Positions 33,171 to 41,950 of a stretch of DNA of 64,000 nucleotides are shown in pieces. Both the position numbers and the translations under genes were made by a program. The notes below the pieces were generated by a model. That model was given only the letters and a program-made list of their open reading frames with translations, made no database searches and had not been told where the DNA came from. The stretch's first letter is position 1. Every line of letters starts with the position of its first letter. The stretch covers positions 4,836,001-4,900,000 of the forward strand of contig CP152408.1 in assembly GCA_038961845.1 (NCBI GenBank), given 5' to 3'. The stretch comes from Xylophilus sp. GW821-FHT01B05. GTDB taxonomy: Bacteria > Pseudomonadota > Gammaproteobacteria > Burkholderiales > Burkholderiaceae_C.

Positions 33171-36100
33171 TTATTCATGGAGGCCGCGCGGCGCGGCGGG
33201 CTGGGGCTGCAGGCCGCCTGCACCGTGGCCACCGGCGACGGGATGGTCGGCCGAGACAAAGGCCTCTTCGATATGCGGCACGGTGCCATGCAGCTTGAGC
33301 GGGCGGTTGCCAGCCAGGCGGCGCAGCAGCACGTAGAACACCGGCGTCAGGAACAGGCCGAAGGCGGTGACGCCGATCATTCCGGAGAAGACGGCAATGC
33401 CCATGGCCTGGCGCATTTCTGCACCGGCGCCGGTGGACAGCACCAGGGGCAGCACGCCCATGACGAAGGCCAGCGAGGTCATCAGGATCGGGCGCAAGCG
33501 CAGGCGGCTGGCCTCGATCGCGGCCTGGATCGGCGTGCGCCCGGCAAACTCCAGCTCGCGCGCAAATTCAACGATCAGGATCGCGTTCTTTGCGCTTAGC
33601 CCCACCAGCACGATCAACCCGATCTGGGTGAACACGTTGTTGTCACCGCCCGAGAGCCACACGCCCGTCATGGCCGCCAGGATGCCCATGGGCACGATCA
33701 GCACGATGGCCAGCGGCAGGGTCAGGCTCTCGTATTGCGCCGCCAGCACCAGGAACACCAGCAGGATTGCCAGCGGGAACACCAGCAGCGCAGAGTTGCC
33801 GGCCAGGATCTCCTGGTAGGTCAGCTCGGTCCACTCGAAGCTGATGCCCTGCGGCAGCGTCTCCTTGGCGATGCGCTCGATGGCCAGGCGTGCCTGGCCC
33901 GACGAGAAGCCCGGCGCCGGGCCGCCGTTGATGTCGGCGGCCAGGTAGCCGTTGTAGCGCATGGCGCGCTCGGGGCCAAAGCTGGGCTCCACCTTCATCA
34001 GCGCCGACAACGGCACCATCTCGCCCGTGATCGAGCGCACCTTGAGCAGGCCCACGTCCTCGGCCCGTGCGCGGTAGGGCGCATCGGCCTGCACGCGCAC
34101 GCTGTAGGTACGGCCAAACTTGTTGAAGTCGTTGGCGTACAGGCTGCCCAGGTAGATCTGCATGGTGTCGAAGATGTCCGTCACCGGCACGCCCAGTTGG
34201 CGCGCCTTGGTGCGGTCGATGTCGGCATACAGCTGCGGCACGTTGACCTGCCAGCTGGTGAACATGCCGGCCAGCTCAGGCGTCTGGTAGGCCTTGGCCA
34301 TGAAGGCCTTCACCGCAGCGTCCATCTGGTCGTAGCCGAGCGAGGCGCGGTCTTCCAGTTGCAGCTTGAAGCCGCCCGTGGTGCCCAGGCCCGCCACCGG
34401 CGGCGGCGGGAACATGACGATGAACGCATCCTGGATGCCGGCAAAGGCCTGGTTCAACTGGCCCGCCACGGCGCCGCCGCTCTGGTCGGCGCGCTTGCGC
34501 TCAGCGAAGGGCTTGAGCGTGGCAAACACGATGCCGGAGTTGGAGCTGTTGGTAAAGCCGTTGATCGACAGGCCCGGGAAGGCGAGCGTGTCTTCCACGT
34601 TGGGGTTTTGCTTCATCAGCTCGCCCATGCGGTGGACCACTTCCTCGGTGCGGTCCAGCGTGGCGCCGTCGGGCAGCTGGGCAAAGCCGATCAGGTACTG
34701 CTTGTCTTGTGCCGGCACGAAGCCGCCGGGCACTGCCTTGAACAGGCCAAAGGTGGCCGCGGCCAGCGCCAGGTAGATCACCATCATCAGCGCCTTGCGT
34801 CCGATGACGCGGCGCACGCCGCCGCTATAGGCCTCGGAGCCACGGTGGAAGCCCTTGTTGAAGCCACGGAACAGCCAGCCAAAGGCGCGGTCCATGCCGC
34901 GCGTGAGCGCGTCCTTGGGCTCGTCGTGGCCCTTGAGCAGCAGCGCGGTCAGCGCCGGTGCAAGCGTGAGCGAGTTGATGGCCGAGATCACGGTCGAGAT
35001 CGCGATGGTCACCGCAAACTGCTTGTAGAACTGGCCGGTCAGCCCGCTGATGAAGGCCAGCGGCACGAACACCGCCACCAGCACCAGCGCAATCGCGATG
35101 ATGGGCCCCGACACCTCGCGCATGGCGCGGTAGGTGGCCTCGCGCGGGTTCAGCCCGGCTTCGATATTGCGCTCGACGTTCTCCACCACCACGATGGCGT
35201 CATCCACCACGATGCCGATGGCCAGCACCAGCCCGAACAGGCTCAGTGCATTGATCGAGAAGCCCAGCACATGCAGCACGGCAAAGGTGCCGATCACCGA
35301 CACCGGCACGGCCAGCAGCGGAATGATGGAGGCGCGCCAGGTCTGCAGGAACAGGATCACGACCAGCACCACCAGCAGGATGGCTTCCAGCAGCGTGTGG
35401 ATCACCGATTCGATCGATGCGCGCACGAACTGCGTCGGGTCATAGGCGATGCGGTATTCCACGCCCTCAGGCATGTTCTTCTGGATCTCGTCCATGGTGG
35501 CACGCACGTTGGCCGAGATGTCGAGCGCATTGGAGCCTGGCGCCTGGAATATGCCCATGCCCACGGCCTGGTCGTTGTTGAGCAGCGAGCGCAGCGAGTA
35601 ATCGGCCGCACCCAGCTCCAGCCGGGCGATGTCGCGCAGGCGCGTCACCGCACCGTCGCTGCCGGTCTTGACGATGATGTCGCCAAACTCTTCTTCGCTC
35701 TGCAGGCGCCCTTGCGCGTTGATGGACAGTTGCATGTCCACGCCCGACTGGCCGGGCGATGCGCCGACCACGCCGGCCGCGGCCTGCACGTTCTGGCCAC
35801 GGATGGCCGCCACCACGTCGCTGGCCGACAGGCCGCGCTGCGCCACCTTCTGCGGGTCCAGCCAGACGCGCATGGAGTAGTCGCCACCGCCAAAGATCTG
35901 CACTTGGCCCACGCCCTGGATGCGCGCCAGCCGGTCCTTCACGTTCAACACTGCGTAGTTGCGCAGGTAGTTGATGTCGTAGCGGTTGTTGGGCGAGACC
36001 ATGTGCACCACCATGGTCAGGTCGGGCGCGCTCTTGACGGTGGTGATGCCCAGGCGGCGCACCTCCTCCGGCAGGCGCGGCTCGGCCTGCGAGACACGGT

Positions 36101-36431
36101 TCTGCACCAGTTGCTGCGCCTTGTCCGGGTCGGTGCCCAGCTTGAAGGTCACGGTCAGCGTCATCACGCCGTCGGTGGTGGCCTGGCTGCCCATGTAGAG
36201 CATGCCTTCGACACCGTTGATCTGCTCTTCGATCGGTGTGGCCACCGTCTCGGCGATCACCTTGGGGTTGGCGCCGGGGTAGGTGGCGCGCACCACCACC
36301 GAAGGCGGCGACACCTCGGGGTACTCGGACACCGGCAGGCCGCGCAGCGCGATCAGGCCGGCGATCACCATCAGCACCGACAGCACGCCGGCGAAGATCG
36401 GCCGGTCAATAAAGAATTTCGATAGATTCAC
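33171..36431 (-). CDS. RND multidrug efflux permease, AcrB/MexB (HAE1) family (system 2)
   Basis: 1086 residues. It begins with the classical MNLSKFFIDRPIFAGVLSVL and keeps the full proton-relay pair Asp410-Asp411 in GIVVDDAIVVVENVERN. It also has the porter/docking signature GVGQVQIFGGGDYSMRVWLD and the C-terminal TM bundle (NAILIVEFARELEFAGRTPI). A ~40-residue C-terminal extension rich in His, Pro and Gly follows the last helix. The gene lies 27 nt after the adaptor and 16 nt before the OMF, a complete tripartite operon of the MexEF-OprN/BpeEF type by gene content. Confidence 0.96.
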   Translation of the reverse strand: MNLSKFFIDRPIFAGVLSVLMVIAGLIALRGLPVSEYPEVSPPSVVVRATYPGANPKVIAETVATPIEEQINGVEGMLYMGSQATTDGVMTLTVTFKLGTDPDKAQQLVQNRVSQAEPRLPEEVRRLGITTVKSAPDLTMVVHMVSPNNRYDINYLRNYAVLNVKDRLARIQGVGQVQIFGGGDYSMRVWLDPQKVAQRGLSASDVVAAIRGQNVQAAAGVVGASPGQSGVDMQLSINAQGRLQSEEEFGDIIVKTGSDGAVTRLRDIARLELGAADYSLRSLLNNDQAVGMGIFQAPGSNALDISANVRATMDEIQKNMPEGVEYRIAYDPTQFVRASIESVIHTLLEAILLVVLVVILFLQTWRASIIPLLAVPVSVIGTFAVLHVLGFSINALSLFGLVLAIGIVVDDAIVVVENVERNIEAGLNPREATYRAMREVSGPIIAIALVLVAVFVPLAFISGLTGQFYKQFAVTIAISTVISAINSLTLAPALTALLLKGHDEPKDALTRGMDRAFGWLFRGFNKGFHRGSEAYSGGVRRVIGRKALMMVIYLALAAATFGLFKAVPGGFVPAQDKQYLIGFAQLPDGATLDRTEEVVHRMGELMKQNPNVEDTLAFPGLSINGFTNSSNSGIVFATLKPFAERKRADQSGGAVAGQLNQAFAGIQDAFIVMFPPPPVAGLGTTGGFKLQLEDRASLGYDQMDAAVKAFMAKAYQTPELAGMFTSWQVNVPQLYADIDRTKARQLGVPVTDIFDTMQIYLGSLYANDFNKFGRTYSVRVQADAPYRARAEDVGLLKVRSITGEMVPLSALMKVEPSFGPERAMRYNGYLAADINGGPAPGFSSGQARLAIERIAKETLPQGISFEWTELTYQEILAGNSALLVFPLAILLVFLVLAAQYESLTLPLAIVLIVPMGILAAMTGVWLSGGDNNVFTQIGLIVLVGLSAKNAILIVEFARELEFAGRTPIQAAIEASRLRLRPILMTSLAFVMGVLPLVLSTGAGAEMRQAMGIAVFSGMIGVTAFGLFLTPVFYVLLRRLAGNRPLKLHGTVPHIEEAFVSADHPVAGGHGAGGLQPQPAAPRGLHE

Positions 36432-36458
36432 GGGGAGCTTTCTTCTTCAGCGACGCAA

Positions 36459-37691
36459 TCAGGATTGCGCCGCGGTCTTGCGCGAAGGCGCCGCCTGCGC
36501 CGTGGCGTCCATGGCCACGGCCTTTGGTGCCAGCAGCGCGCCGGGGCGCACATGCTGCAGGCCGTTGACGACCACGCGCTCGCCGGCCTTCAGGCCGCTG
36601 GTGACCACGCGCAGGCCCTCGGCCGGGGCGCCCAGCGTGACTTCGCGGTATTCGGCCTTGTCGTCGGCATTGACCACCATCACAAACTTCTTGTTCTGGT
36701 CGGTGCCGACCGCGCGCTCGCTCACCAGCAGCAGTTGCGCGCTGTGCACCTGGCCCATGCGCACGCGGGCGAACTGGCCGGGGATCAGGGCACCGTCGGC
36801 GTTGTCGAAGGCGGCGCGCACGCGCACCGTGCCGCTGCGGGCATCGACCTGGTTGTCGATCAGCTGCAGCCGGCCGGTATAGGGCGTGTCGTCCATGCCG
36901 ACCGTGCCCATGCGCACGGGGATGCGGTCGATCTGCGTACGGGCGCCGGCGCCGCCGGGCAGGTCTTTCAGCGCGCGGCTGACCACTTGCTCGTCGGCGT
37001 CAAAGCTGGCGTAGATCGGGCTCACCGACACCAGCGTGGCCAGCACCGGCGCGCTGGGGCCGGCGGCCACCAGGTTGCCTTCAGTGACCTCGCGCCGGCC
37101 AATGCGCCCGGCCACCGGTGCCCGCACCTGGGTGTAGGACAGGTTCAGGCGCGCCACCTGCAGCGAGGCCTGCGCGGCGCGCAGGTCGGCCTGGGCCTCC
37201 AGCGCGCCGTTCTGGCGCTCGTCGAACTCGCGCTGGGCAATCGCGCGGTCGTCCCACAGGCGCTGCGAACGTGCCTGCTCGCTGCGTGCCTGGGCCACGC
37301 GGGCCTCGGCGGCGGCGACCTGGGCAGCGGCGCGCTCCACCTCGGCGGCGAAGGGCGCGGGGTCGATGGTGAGCAGCAGGTCGCCCTTCTTCACCAGCGC
37401 GCCTTCACGAAAGTGCAGCGACTGGATGGCACCTGCTACACGCGAGCGGACCTCCACACGCTGCACCGCCTCCAGCCGGCCGGAGAACTCGTCCCACAGC
37501 GCCACCGGGCGCTCGGCCACGGTGGCCACGGTCACGGGCACGGCGGCCGGCGCTTCCGCCGCTACGGCCTGGCCCTCCGTGCCGCTGCCTGGCATGCCGA
37601 ACAGGGCAGACACCACGGCCGCCAGCGCGGTCAGGCCGGTTACCGCCGGCCACAGGCCGCGGCGCAAAACAGAAGGGGTCGAAGCGTTCAT
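36459..37691 (-). CDS. RND efflux periplasmic adaptor (system 2)
   Basis: 410 residues from the ATG at 37691, with a strong GGAGG ribosome-binding site upstream. One N-terminal hydrophobic segment (LWPAVTGLTALAAVVSALFG) lacks a lipobox, so it is probably anchored or cleaved by signal peptidase I. Domain order: barrel-sandwich half (VEVRSRVAGAIQSLHFREGA), long coiled coil rich in Ala/Arg/Gln (residues ~115-195), second half (SYTQVRAPVAGRIGRREVTE), beta-barrel and membrane-proximal domain (PGQFARVRMG, GLKAGERVVVNGLQHVRPGA). First gene of the operon and divergent from the AraC regulator. Confidence 0.93.
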   Translation of the reverse strand: MNASTPSVLRRGLWPAVTGLTALAAVVSALFGMPGSGTEGQAVAAEAPAAVPVTVATVAERPVALWDEFSGRLEAVQRVEVRSRVAGAIQSLHFREGALVKKGDLLLTIDPAPFAAEVERAAAQVAAAEARVAQARSEQARSQRLWDDRAIAQREFDERQNGALEAQADLRAAQASLQVARLNLSYTQVRAPVAGRIGRREVTEGNLVAAGPSAPVLATLVSVSPIYASFDADEQVVSRALKDLPGGAGARTQIDRIPVRMGTVGMDDTPYTGRLQLIDNQVDARSGTVRVRAAFDNADGALIPGQFARVRMGQVHSAQLLLVSERAVGTDQNKKFVMVVNADDKAEYREVTLGAPAEGLRVVTSGLKAGERVVVNGLQHVRPGALLAPKAVAMDATAQAAPSRKTAAQS

Positions 37692-37885
37692 GGGATTTCC
37701 TCCGGGAATATGAGAATTGAGTAAAAGAAAAAATTGGGCTATTGCAGACGCAAGTCGCCGATGCGACAAGTCTAGGAATGAGGGGCTGGGGCGCGGTAGC
37801 CCGATACACCGGGGTTCTTGCACAATCCTGCGTAATTGAGGTCTGGGGCTCGCGTGCGGCGCCCTGCGCGACTAAGCTGCGCGGC

Positions 37886-38857
37886 ATGCCTAATCCCACA
37901 GTCCTCACCCTCGTCCCGCCGGCCGATGCCGCTGCCGCCGAGCAGTGGCGCCTTGACCAGCGCATGACCGAACTCGCTGCCCTGATCCTGCGGCACAGCC
38001 CCGGCGACGGCCTGCACGCCACCAGCATCCCGCGCCTGCAACTGGTGCGCCTGGCGGCGCCGCAACTGCCGATCTGCGGCATCTACACACCCTCGGTGTG
38101 CATCCTGGCGCAGGGCCGCAAGCGGGTGACGCTGGGCAACGAGGTTTATGTCTACGACCGTTCGCGCTACATCGTCGGTGCCGTCGGCCTGACCGTGACC
38201 GGCGAGGTGGTTGACGCCACGCCCGAGCAGCCCTACCTGTGCTTTCGGCTGGACTTCGATCCGCGGCAGATCGCCGAGATGGTGCTGGAGCTGGGCCTGC
38301 CCATGCCCGCCAAAGGCACGGCGCGCGGCCTGTTCCTGGAAAACGCGAGCCTGTCCATGGTGGACGCCGCGGTGCGCCTGATCAGCCTGCTCGACACTCC
38401 CGAGGACATCGGCGCGCTGGCGCCACTGGCCGAGCGTGAACTGCTCTACCGCCTGCTGCGCAGCGCGCAGGGCTGGCGCCTGATCCAGGCCGCGACGCAA
38501 GACACCCATGCGCACCGCATCGACCACGCCATCCGCTGGCTGCAAGAGCGCTTCACCGAGCCGCTGCGCATCGACGTCATGGCCGAGGCCGCCCACATGA
38601 GCAGCTCCGCCCTGCACCATCACTTCAAGGCCGTCACTGCCCTCAGCCCGCTCCAGTACCAGAAGCGGCTGCGGCTGCAGGAGGCGCGCCGGCTGCTGAT
38701 GGCCGAATCGCTCGATGCGGCCACGGCCGGGCACCGCGTGGGTTACGAGAGCCCCTCGCAGTTCAGCCGCGAATACGCCCGCCTGTTCGGCGCCCCGCCC
38801 GCGCGGGATCTGCAGCGCATGCGGGAGCAGAACGCGCCGCTGGCCATCGCGTCCTAG
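37886..38857 (+). CDS. AraC family transcriptional regulator
   Basis: 323 residues from the ATG at 37886; upstream codons in frame look non-coding. The N-terminal ~190 residues resemble the AraC_N cupin-like domain (YTPSVCILAQGRKRVTLGNE, YLCFRLDFDPRQIAEMVLEL). The C-terminal ~100 residues are two helix-turn-helix motifs (RIDVMAEAAHMSSSALHHHF, AGHRVGYESPSQFSREYARL). It is divergent from the system-2 efflux operon and probably activates it. The 194-bp intergenic region holds a direct repeat, CAAGTC at 37751 and 37767, a possible AraC-type half-site pair (weak). Confidence 0.92.
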   Translation: MPNPTVLTLVPPADAAAAEQWRLDQRMTELAALILRHSPGDGLHATSIPRLQLVRLAAPQLPICGIYTPSVCILAQGRKRVTLGNEVYVYDRSRYIVGAVGLTVTGEVVDATPEQPYLCFRLDFDPRQIAEMVLELGLPMPAKGTARGLFLENASLSMVDAAVRLISLLDTPEDIGALAPLAERELLYRLLRSAQGWRLIQAATQDTHAHRIDHAIRWLQERFTEPLRIDVMAEAAHMSSSALHHHFKAVTALSPLQYQKRLRLQEARRLLMAESLDAATAGHRVGYESPSQFSREYARLFGAPPARDLQRMREQNAPLAIAS

Positions 38858-39008
38858 CAGAGCAGCGATGGCGGTCTTCACGGAAGGCATTGGCAGTGTG
38901 GATGGCATGGCGACTCCTTTCGGGTCCGGCAACGATGGGCAACACGCGTCCCGCCGGCGCACACGGCGCCGGAAAATCCGGGACTACGGGGAAGGGGGCG
39001 GGGTACGG
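38858..39008. other. Intergenic region with an orphan minus-strand translation start
   Basis: An ideal AAAGGAG (complement of 38914-38920) precedes an ATG at 38908 on the minus strand, opening MPSTLPMPSVKTAIAALL before the frame runs antisense into the AraC gene. This looks like the surviving 5' end of a lost gene, or a very small convergent ORF. No other feature was seen in these 151 bp. Confidence 0.3.
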
Positions 39009-39872
39009 CTACGGCCGCGGTTCAGGTACTTCGAAGAACGCCTGGAACTGCTGCAGCACCGCAGGGCCGCAAGCACATTCGTTGTCTTCTGGCGCAAACA
39101 GCGCATCCGGCCAGTTGTCGGTGGCGCTCAGCACCCGGCTGGTGACCGCGATGCCGGCACTGCGCAGCCGCTCGGCGTAGGCCATGGCTTCGTCGCGCAT
39201 CGGGTCGTCGTCGCCAGCCAGCACCAGCGTGGGCGCCAGGTTCGTCAGGCGCTGCACGCTGCCCGGCACCGCGTAGGGATGCTCGGCATCCATGGGGCTG
39301 CGCAGGAAGGCCTGCCAACCTTCGGTCCATTTGCATTTGCCGTTGTCGCAGGTGACGGACTCGCGCAGCGAGGGCGTGCCGGTGCAGGGGTCGAGCATGG
39401 GCGACACCAGGATCTGCCCGGCCAGCGGCGGGTGCCCGCGGTCACGCGCAATCAGCGCCACCGACGCGGCCAGGTTGCCGCCGGCTTCTTCGCCCGCCAG
39501 GTACAGGCGCACGCGCCGGCCGGCCAGTTGCACGCGCTGGCGGTAGACCGCCTCCAGTGCCGCAAAGCCGATCTCGACCGGTTCGGGGAAGGGGTGCTCG
39601 GGCGCCAGCGGGTAGGCCAGCGACACCGCCACCGCGCCGGCGCGGGCCAGCAGCCGCGCAACGTAGGCGCCGTTGTCCAGGCCACCGGCCACGAAGGCGC
39701 CGCCATGGAAGTGCAGCACCAGCGGCGTACCACCGCCGGGCTGGCGCCGGCCATAGAGGCGCGCCGCTACCGGTGCACGGCCCGGCAGGTCGAGGGCGAT
39801 GTCCTGCTCCGGCACGGCCGCAGGCAACCCGGCAGGGGCGGCGGCAAGGGTGGGATCGCGGTCGGTGGACAT
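39009..39872 (-). CDS. Hormone-sensitive-lipase-fold protein with substituted catalytic residues
   Basis: 287 residues from the ATG at 39872. The alpha/beta-hydrolase_3 layout is clear: oxyanion loop LVLHFHGGAFVAGG (HGG at 56-58), SLAYPLAPEHPFP, the elbow YLAGEEAGGNLAASVAL and the acid region LVLAGDDDPMRDEAMAYAER (Asp223). At the elbow the usual GDSAGG reads GEEAGG, so the nucleophile Ser is Glu129. The region where the catalytic His is expected reads SATDNWPDALF (around 249-259), with no His. Cysteines occur in VTCDNGKCKW and DNECACGP. It is unlikely to be a conventional esterase. Divergent from the LysR gene at 40074. Confidence 0.82.
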   Translation of the reverse strand: MSTDRDPTLAAAPAGLPAAVPEQDIALDLPGRAPVAARLYGRRQPGGGTPLVLHFHGGAFVAGGLDNGAYVARLLARAGAVAVSLAYPLAPEHPFPEPVEIGFAALEAVYRQRVQLAGRRVRLYLAGEEAGGNLAASVALIARDRGHPPLAGQILVSPMLDPCTGTPSLRESVTCDNGKCKWTEGWQAFLRSPMDAEHPYAVPGSVQRLTNLAPTLVLAGDDDPMRDEAMAYAERLRSAGIAVTSRVLSATDNWPDALFAPEDNECACGPAVLQQFQAFFEVPEPRP

Positions 39873-40073
39873 GGTGGTCTCGGGCAGTGGTCGGGCAGGT
39901 GGTCGAAGAAGGCGTCGGCGAGATGGGCAGTGGGTGTACTGTAGGCCCACGTCCCCTGAGGATAAAGCCTCCGTACGCCAGCGCTCTGTTTCCACAACGC
40001 CAACAATCGCGGGGTTTGCAGCGGCCAGAATCCGCCGCCCCCGGCACAACTGGGTTAGACACTAGGAAAGCAC

Positions 40074-40988
40074 ATGGACCAGATCCAGGCCATGCGGGCC
40101 TTTACCCGCGTCGTAGAAGCGGGCACCTTTACCAAGGCGGCAGATTCACTCTCGCTGCCCAAGGCCTCCATCACCAAGCAGATCCAGGCGCTGGAGGCGC
40201 GCCTGCAGGTGCGCTTGCTCAACCGCACCACGCGCCGCGTCACCGTCACGCCCGATGGCGCCGCCTATTACGAGCGCACCGTGCGCCTGCTGAGCGACCT
40301 CGACGACATCGAGGCCAGCATGACCAACGCCCAGGCCAGCCCCAGGGGCAAGCTGCGCGTGGACGTGGGCTCGTCCATCGCGCGGCTGATCCTGATCCCG
40401 GCGCTGCAGAGCTTCTACGACCGTTATCCGGACATTCAGCTGGACCTGGGCGTGGGCGACCGCCCGGTGAACCTGATCACCGACAACGTCGACTGCGTGA
40501 TCCGTGGTGGTGAATTGACCGAGCAGTTCCTGGTGGCGCGGCGCATCGGCCGCCTGCCCTTCGTCAATGTGGCCGCGCCCTCTTATATAGAGCGCCATGG
40601 GGTGCCACAACACCCGCATGACCTGAGCGAGGACCACTACACGATCCGCTTCTTCTCCCCGCGCACCGGCCGCCTGTTCCCGCACGAGTTCGACAAGGAT
40701 GGCGAACACCTGGAGCTGGACACGCGCTACAAGCTCTCGGTCAACGAAAGCAACGCCCACATGGCGGCCCTGCTGGGGGGGCTGGGCATCAGCCAGGCGG
40801 CACGCTTCCTGGCCGCGCCCTACCTGGCCAGCGGTGAACTGGTAGAGGTGCTGCCCGACTGGCAGCACCCGCCACTGCCGGTGCACGTGGTCTACCCGCC
40901 CAACCGCCACCTGAGCGCCAAGGTGCGGGCCTTTGTGGACTGGGCGGCGGAGCTGTTTGCACAGCATCCGCACCTGCGGTCCTCCTAG
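40074..40988 (+). CDS. LysR family transcriptional regulator
   Basis: 304 residues. Helix-turn-helix at the N-terminus (MDQIQAMRAFTRVVEAGTFT, SLSLPKASITKQIQALEARL) with the AaeR/DmlR-like pattern 'MD.i.amr.Fv.VveagSFt'. The effector domain starts around residue 90 (GKLRVDVGSSIARLILIPAL). AGGAAAGCAC gives a good ribosome-binding site. It is divergent from the HSL-fold gene across 201 bp and may regulate it. A compact terminator hairpin follows 2 nt after its stop codon. Confidence 0.95.
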   Translation: MDQIQAMRAFTRVVEAGTFTKAADSLSLPKASITKQIQALEARLQVRLLNRTTRRVTVTPDGAAYYERTVRLLSDLDDIEASMTNAQASPRGKLRVDVGSSIARLILIPALQSFYDRYPDIQLDLGVGDRPVNLITDNVDCVIRGGELTEQFLVARRIGRLPFVNVAAPSYIERHGVPQHPHDLSEDHYTIRFFSPRTGRLFPHEFDKDGEHLELDTRYKLSVNESNAHMAALLGGLGISQAARFLAAPYLASGELVEVLPDWQHPPLPVHVVYPPNRHLSAKVRAFVDWAAELFAQHPHLRSS

Positions 40989-40990
40989 CG

Positions 40991-41013
40991 ATGTCCTCTG
41001 TGGACATTTTTTT
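40991..41013 (+). terminator. Rho-independent terminator of the LysR gene
   Basis: ATGTCC (40991-40996) pairs with GGACAT (41002-41007) across a TCTGT loop, followed directly by a run of seven T (41007-41013). It starts 3 nt after the LysR stop. Confidence 0.75.
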
Positions 41014-41015
41014 GA

Positions 41016-41073
41016 TGAAATATGCCTCTATCCCAGGTGCAGCCTGGGCTTATAGCTATCTATTTGATAGTTG
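41016..41073 (+). repeat. Dispersed palindromic repeat, copy 3
   Basis: It contains ATGCCTCTATCCCAGG, the stem CCCAGG (41032-41037)/CCTGGG (41043-41048), and the right end TATAGCTATCTATTTGATAG. Same orientation as the other copies, placed between convergent LysR and fdhD. Confidence 0.75.
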
Positions 41074-41094
41074 TGGTCCCGCGCCTTGCCGGCA

Positions 41095-41943
41095 TCAACC
41101 GGCGTAGAGCACGGCGCGCGGCCCGCGGCACAGGCCCCATAGCCGCATGCCGGCCTGCCGCGCAATCTGCACCGCCAGCCCCGTGGGGGCCGAAATGGTC
41201 GCCAGCGCCGGCACGCCCAGGCGCGCGCACTTGCGGGCCAGCTCGTAGCTGGCGCGGCTGGACATGACGACAAAGCCCGGCTCGCCCAAGCGTCCCTGGG
41301 CGGCCAGGCGGCCCAGCAGCTTGTCGAGCGCGTTGTGGCGGCCCACGTCTTCCAGCACATCCGTCAACCGACCGTCCGGCAGCGCCCAGCCGGCGGCGTG
41401 CAGGGAGCCGACCTGCGCATTCAGCGGCTGCAGCGCAGCCAGGCCGTCGAAGGCCGCGAGCACGGTGCGCGCATCCAGCGCCTGCAGCCAATCGGGCTGG
41501 GGCACCTGCTCGGGCAGCAGGTCCAGCGCCTGCAGGCTGTCGATGCCGCAGACGCCGCAGCCGGTGCGGCCCGCCAGCGCGCGGCGCCGGTCCTTCAGGC
41601 GGGCAAAGCAGCGGCTGGCGACTTCCAGGTGCACCTCGATGGCGGGGGTTTCGGGGTCGTCGTCCGTACTGGTGGCGGCGCGGCGCAGCTCTATGCCGTA
41701 GCAATCTGCCGGCGTGTCGAGCAGGCCTTCGCTCAGCGCAAAGCCCAGGGCGAAGGCCTCCAGGTCCTGCGGCGTGGCCATCATGACGGCGTGCGACAGG
41801 CCATTGAAGACCAGCGCCACCGGCACCTCGGCGGCGACCAGATCGCTGTCGGCGGCGGACTGCAGCTGGCCGCTGGCCAGTTGCTGGCGCTGCACCTGCA
41901 CGGGGATCAGCGGTGGCGGCAGTGGAGCGTCTTCGGCAGTCAT
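41095..41943 (-). CDS. fdhD: Formate dehydrogenase accessory sulfurtransferase FdhD
   Basis: 282 residues. FdhD passes sulfur from IscS to the bis-MGD molybdenum cofactor before insertion into formate dehydrogenase. The catalytic pair is in GRTGCGVCGIDSLQ (Cys129 and Cys132), equivalent to the E. coli CxxC. Other family blocks are PVALVFNGLSHAVMMATP, LGFALSEGLL, DVGRHNALDKLLGRL and SSRASYELARKCARLGVPAL. Last gene of the minus-strand cluster, 7 nt after the small winged-helix gene, and so co-expressed with the FdhF/YdeP-type enzyme it presumably matures. Confidence 0.96.
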   Translation of the reverse strand: MTAEDAPLPPPLIPVQVQRQQLASGQLQSAADSDLVAAEVPVALVFNGLSHAVMMATPQDLEAFALGFALSEGLLDTPADCYGIELRRAATSTDDDPETPAIEVHLEVASRCFARLKDRRRALAGRTGCGVCGIDSLQALDLLPEQVPQPDWLQALDARTVLAAFDGLAALQPLNAQVGSLHAAGWALPDGRLTDVLEDVGRHNALDKLLGRLAAQGRLGEPGFVVMSSRASYELARKCARLGVPALATISAPTGLAVQIARQAGMRLWGLCRGPRAVLYAG

Positions 41944-41950
41944 GGCGCAA

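Noticed and set aside
33735..36425. Nearly 900-codon antisense frame opposite the system-2 RND permease
   Set aside because: A codon-bias shadow of the permease; His/Arg/Gln-rich and without recognisable motifs.
37772..38962. 396-codon frame antisense to the AraC regulator
   Set aside because: Only its first ~17 codons, with the good ribosome-binding site, look real; the rest is complementary to a clear AraC gene. Reported only as an orphan start.
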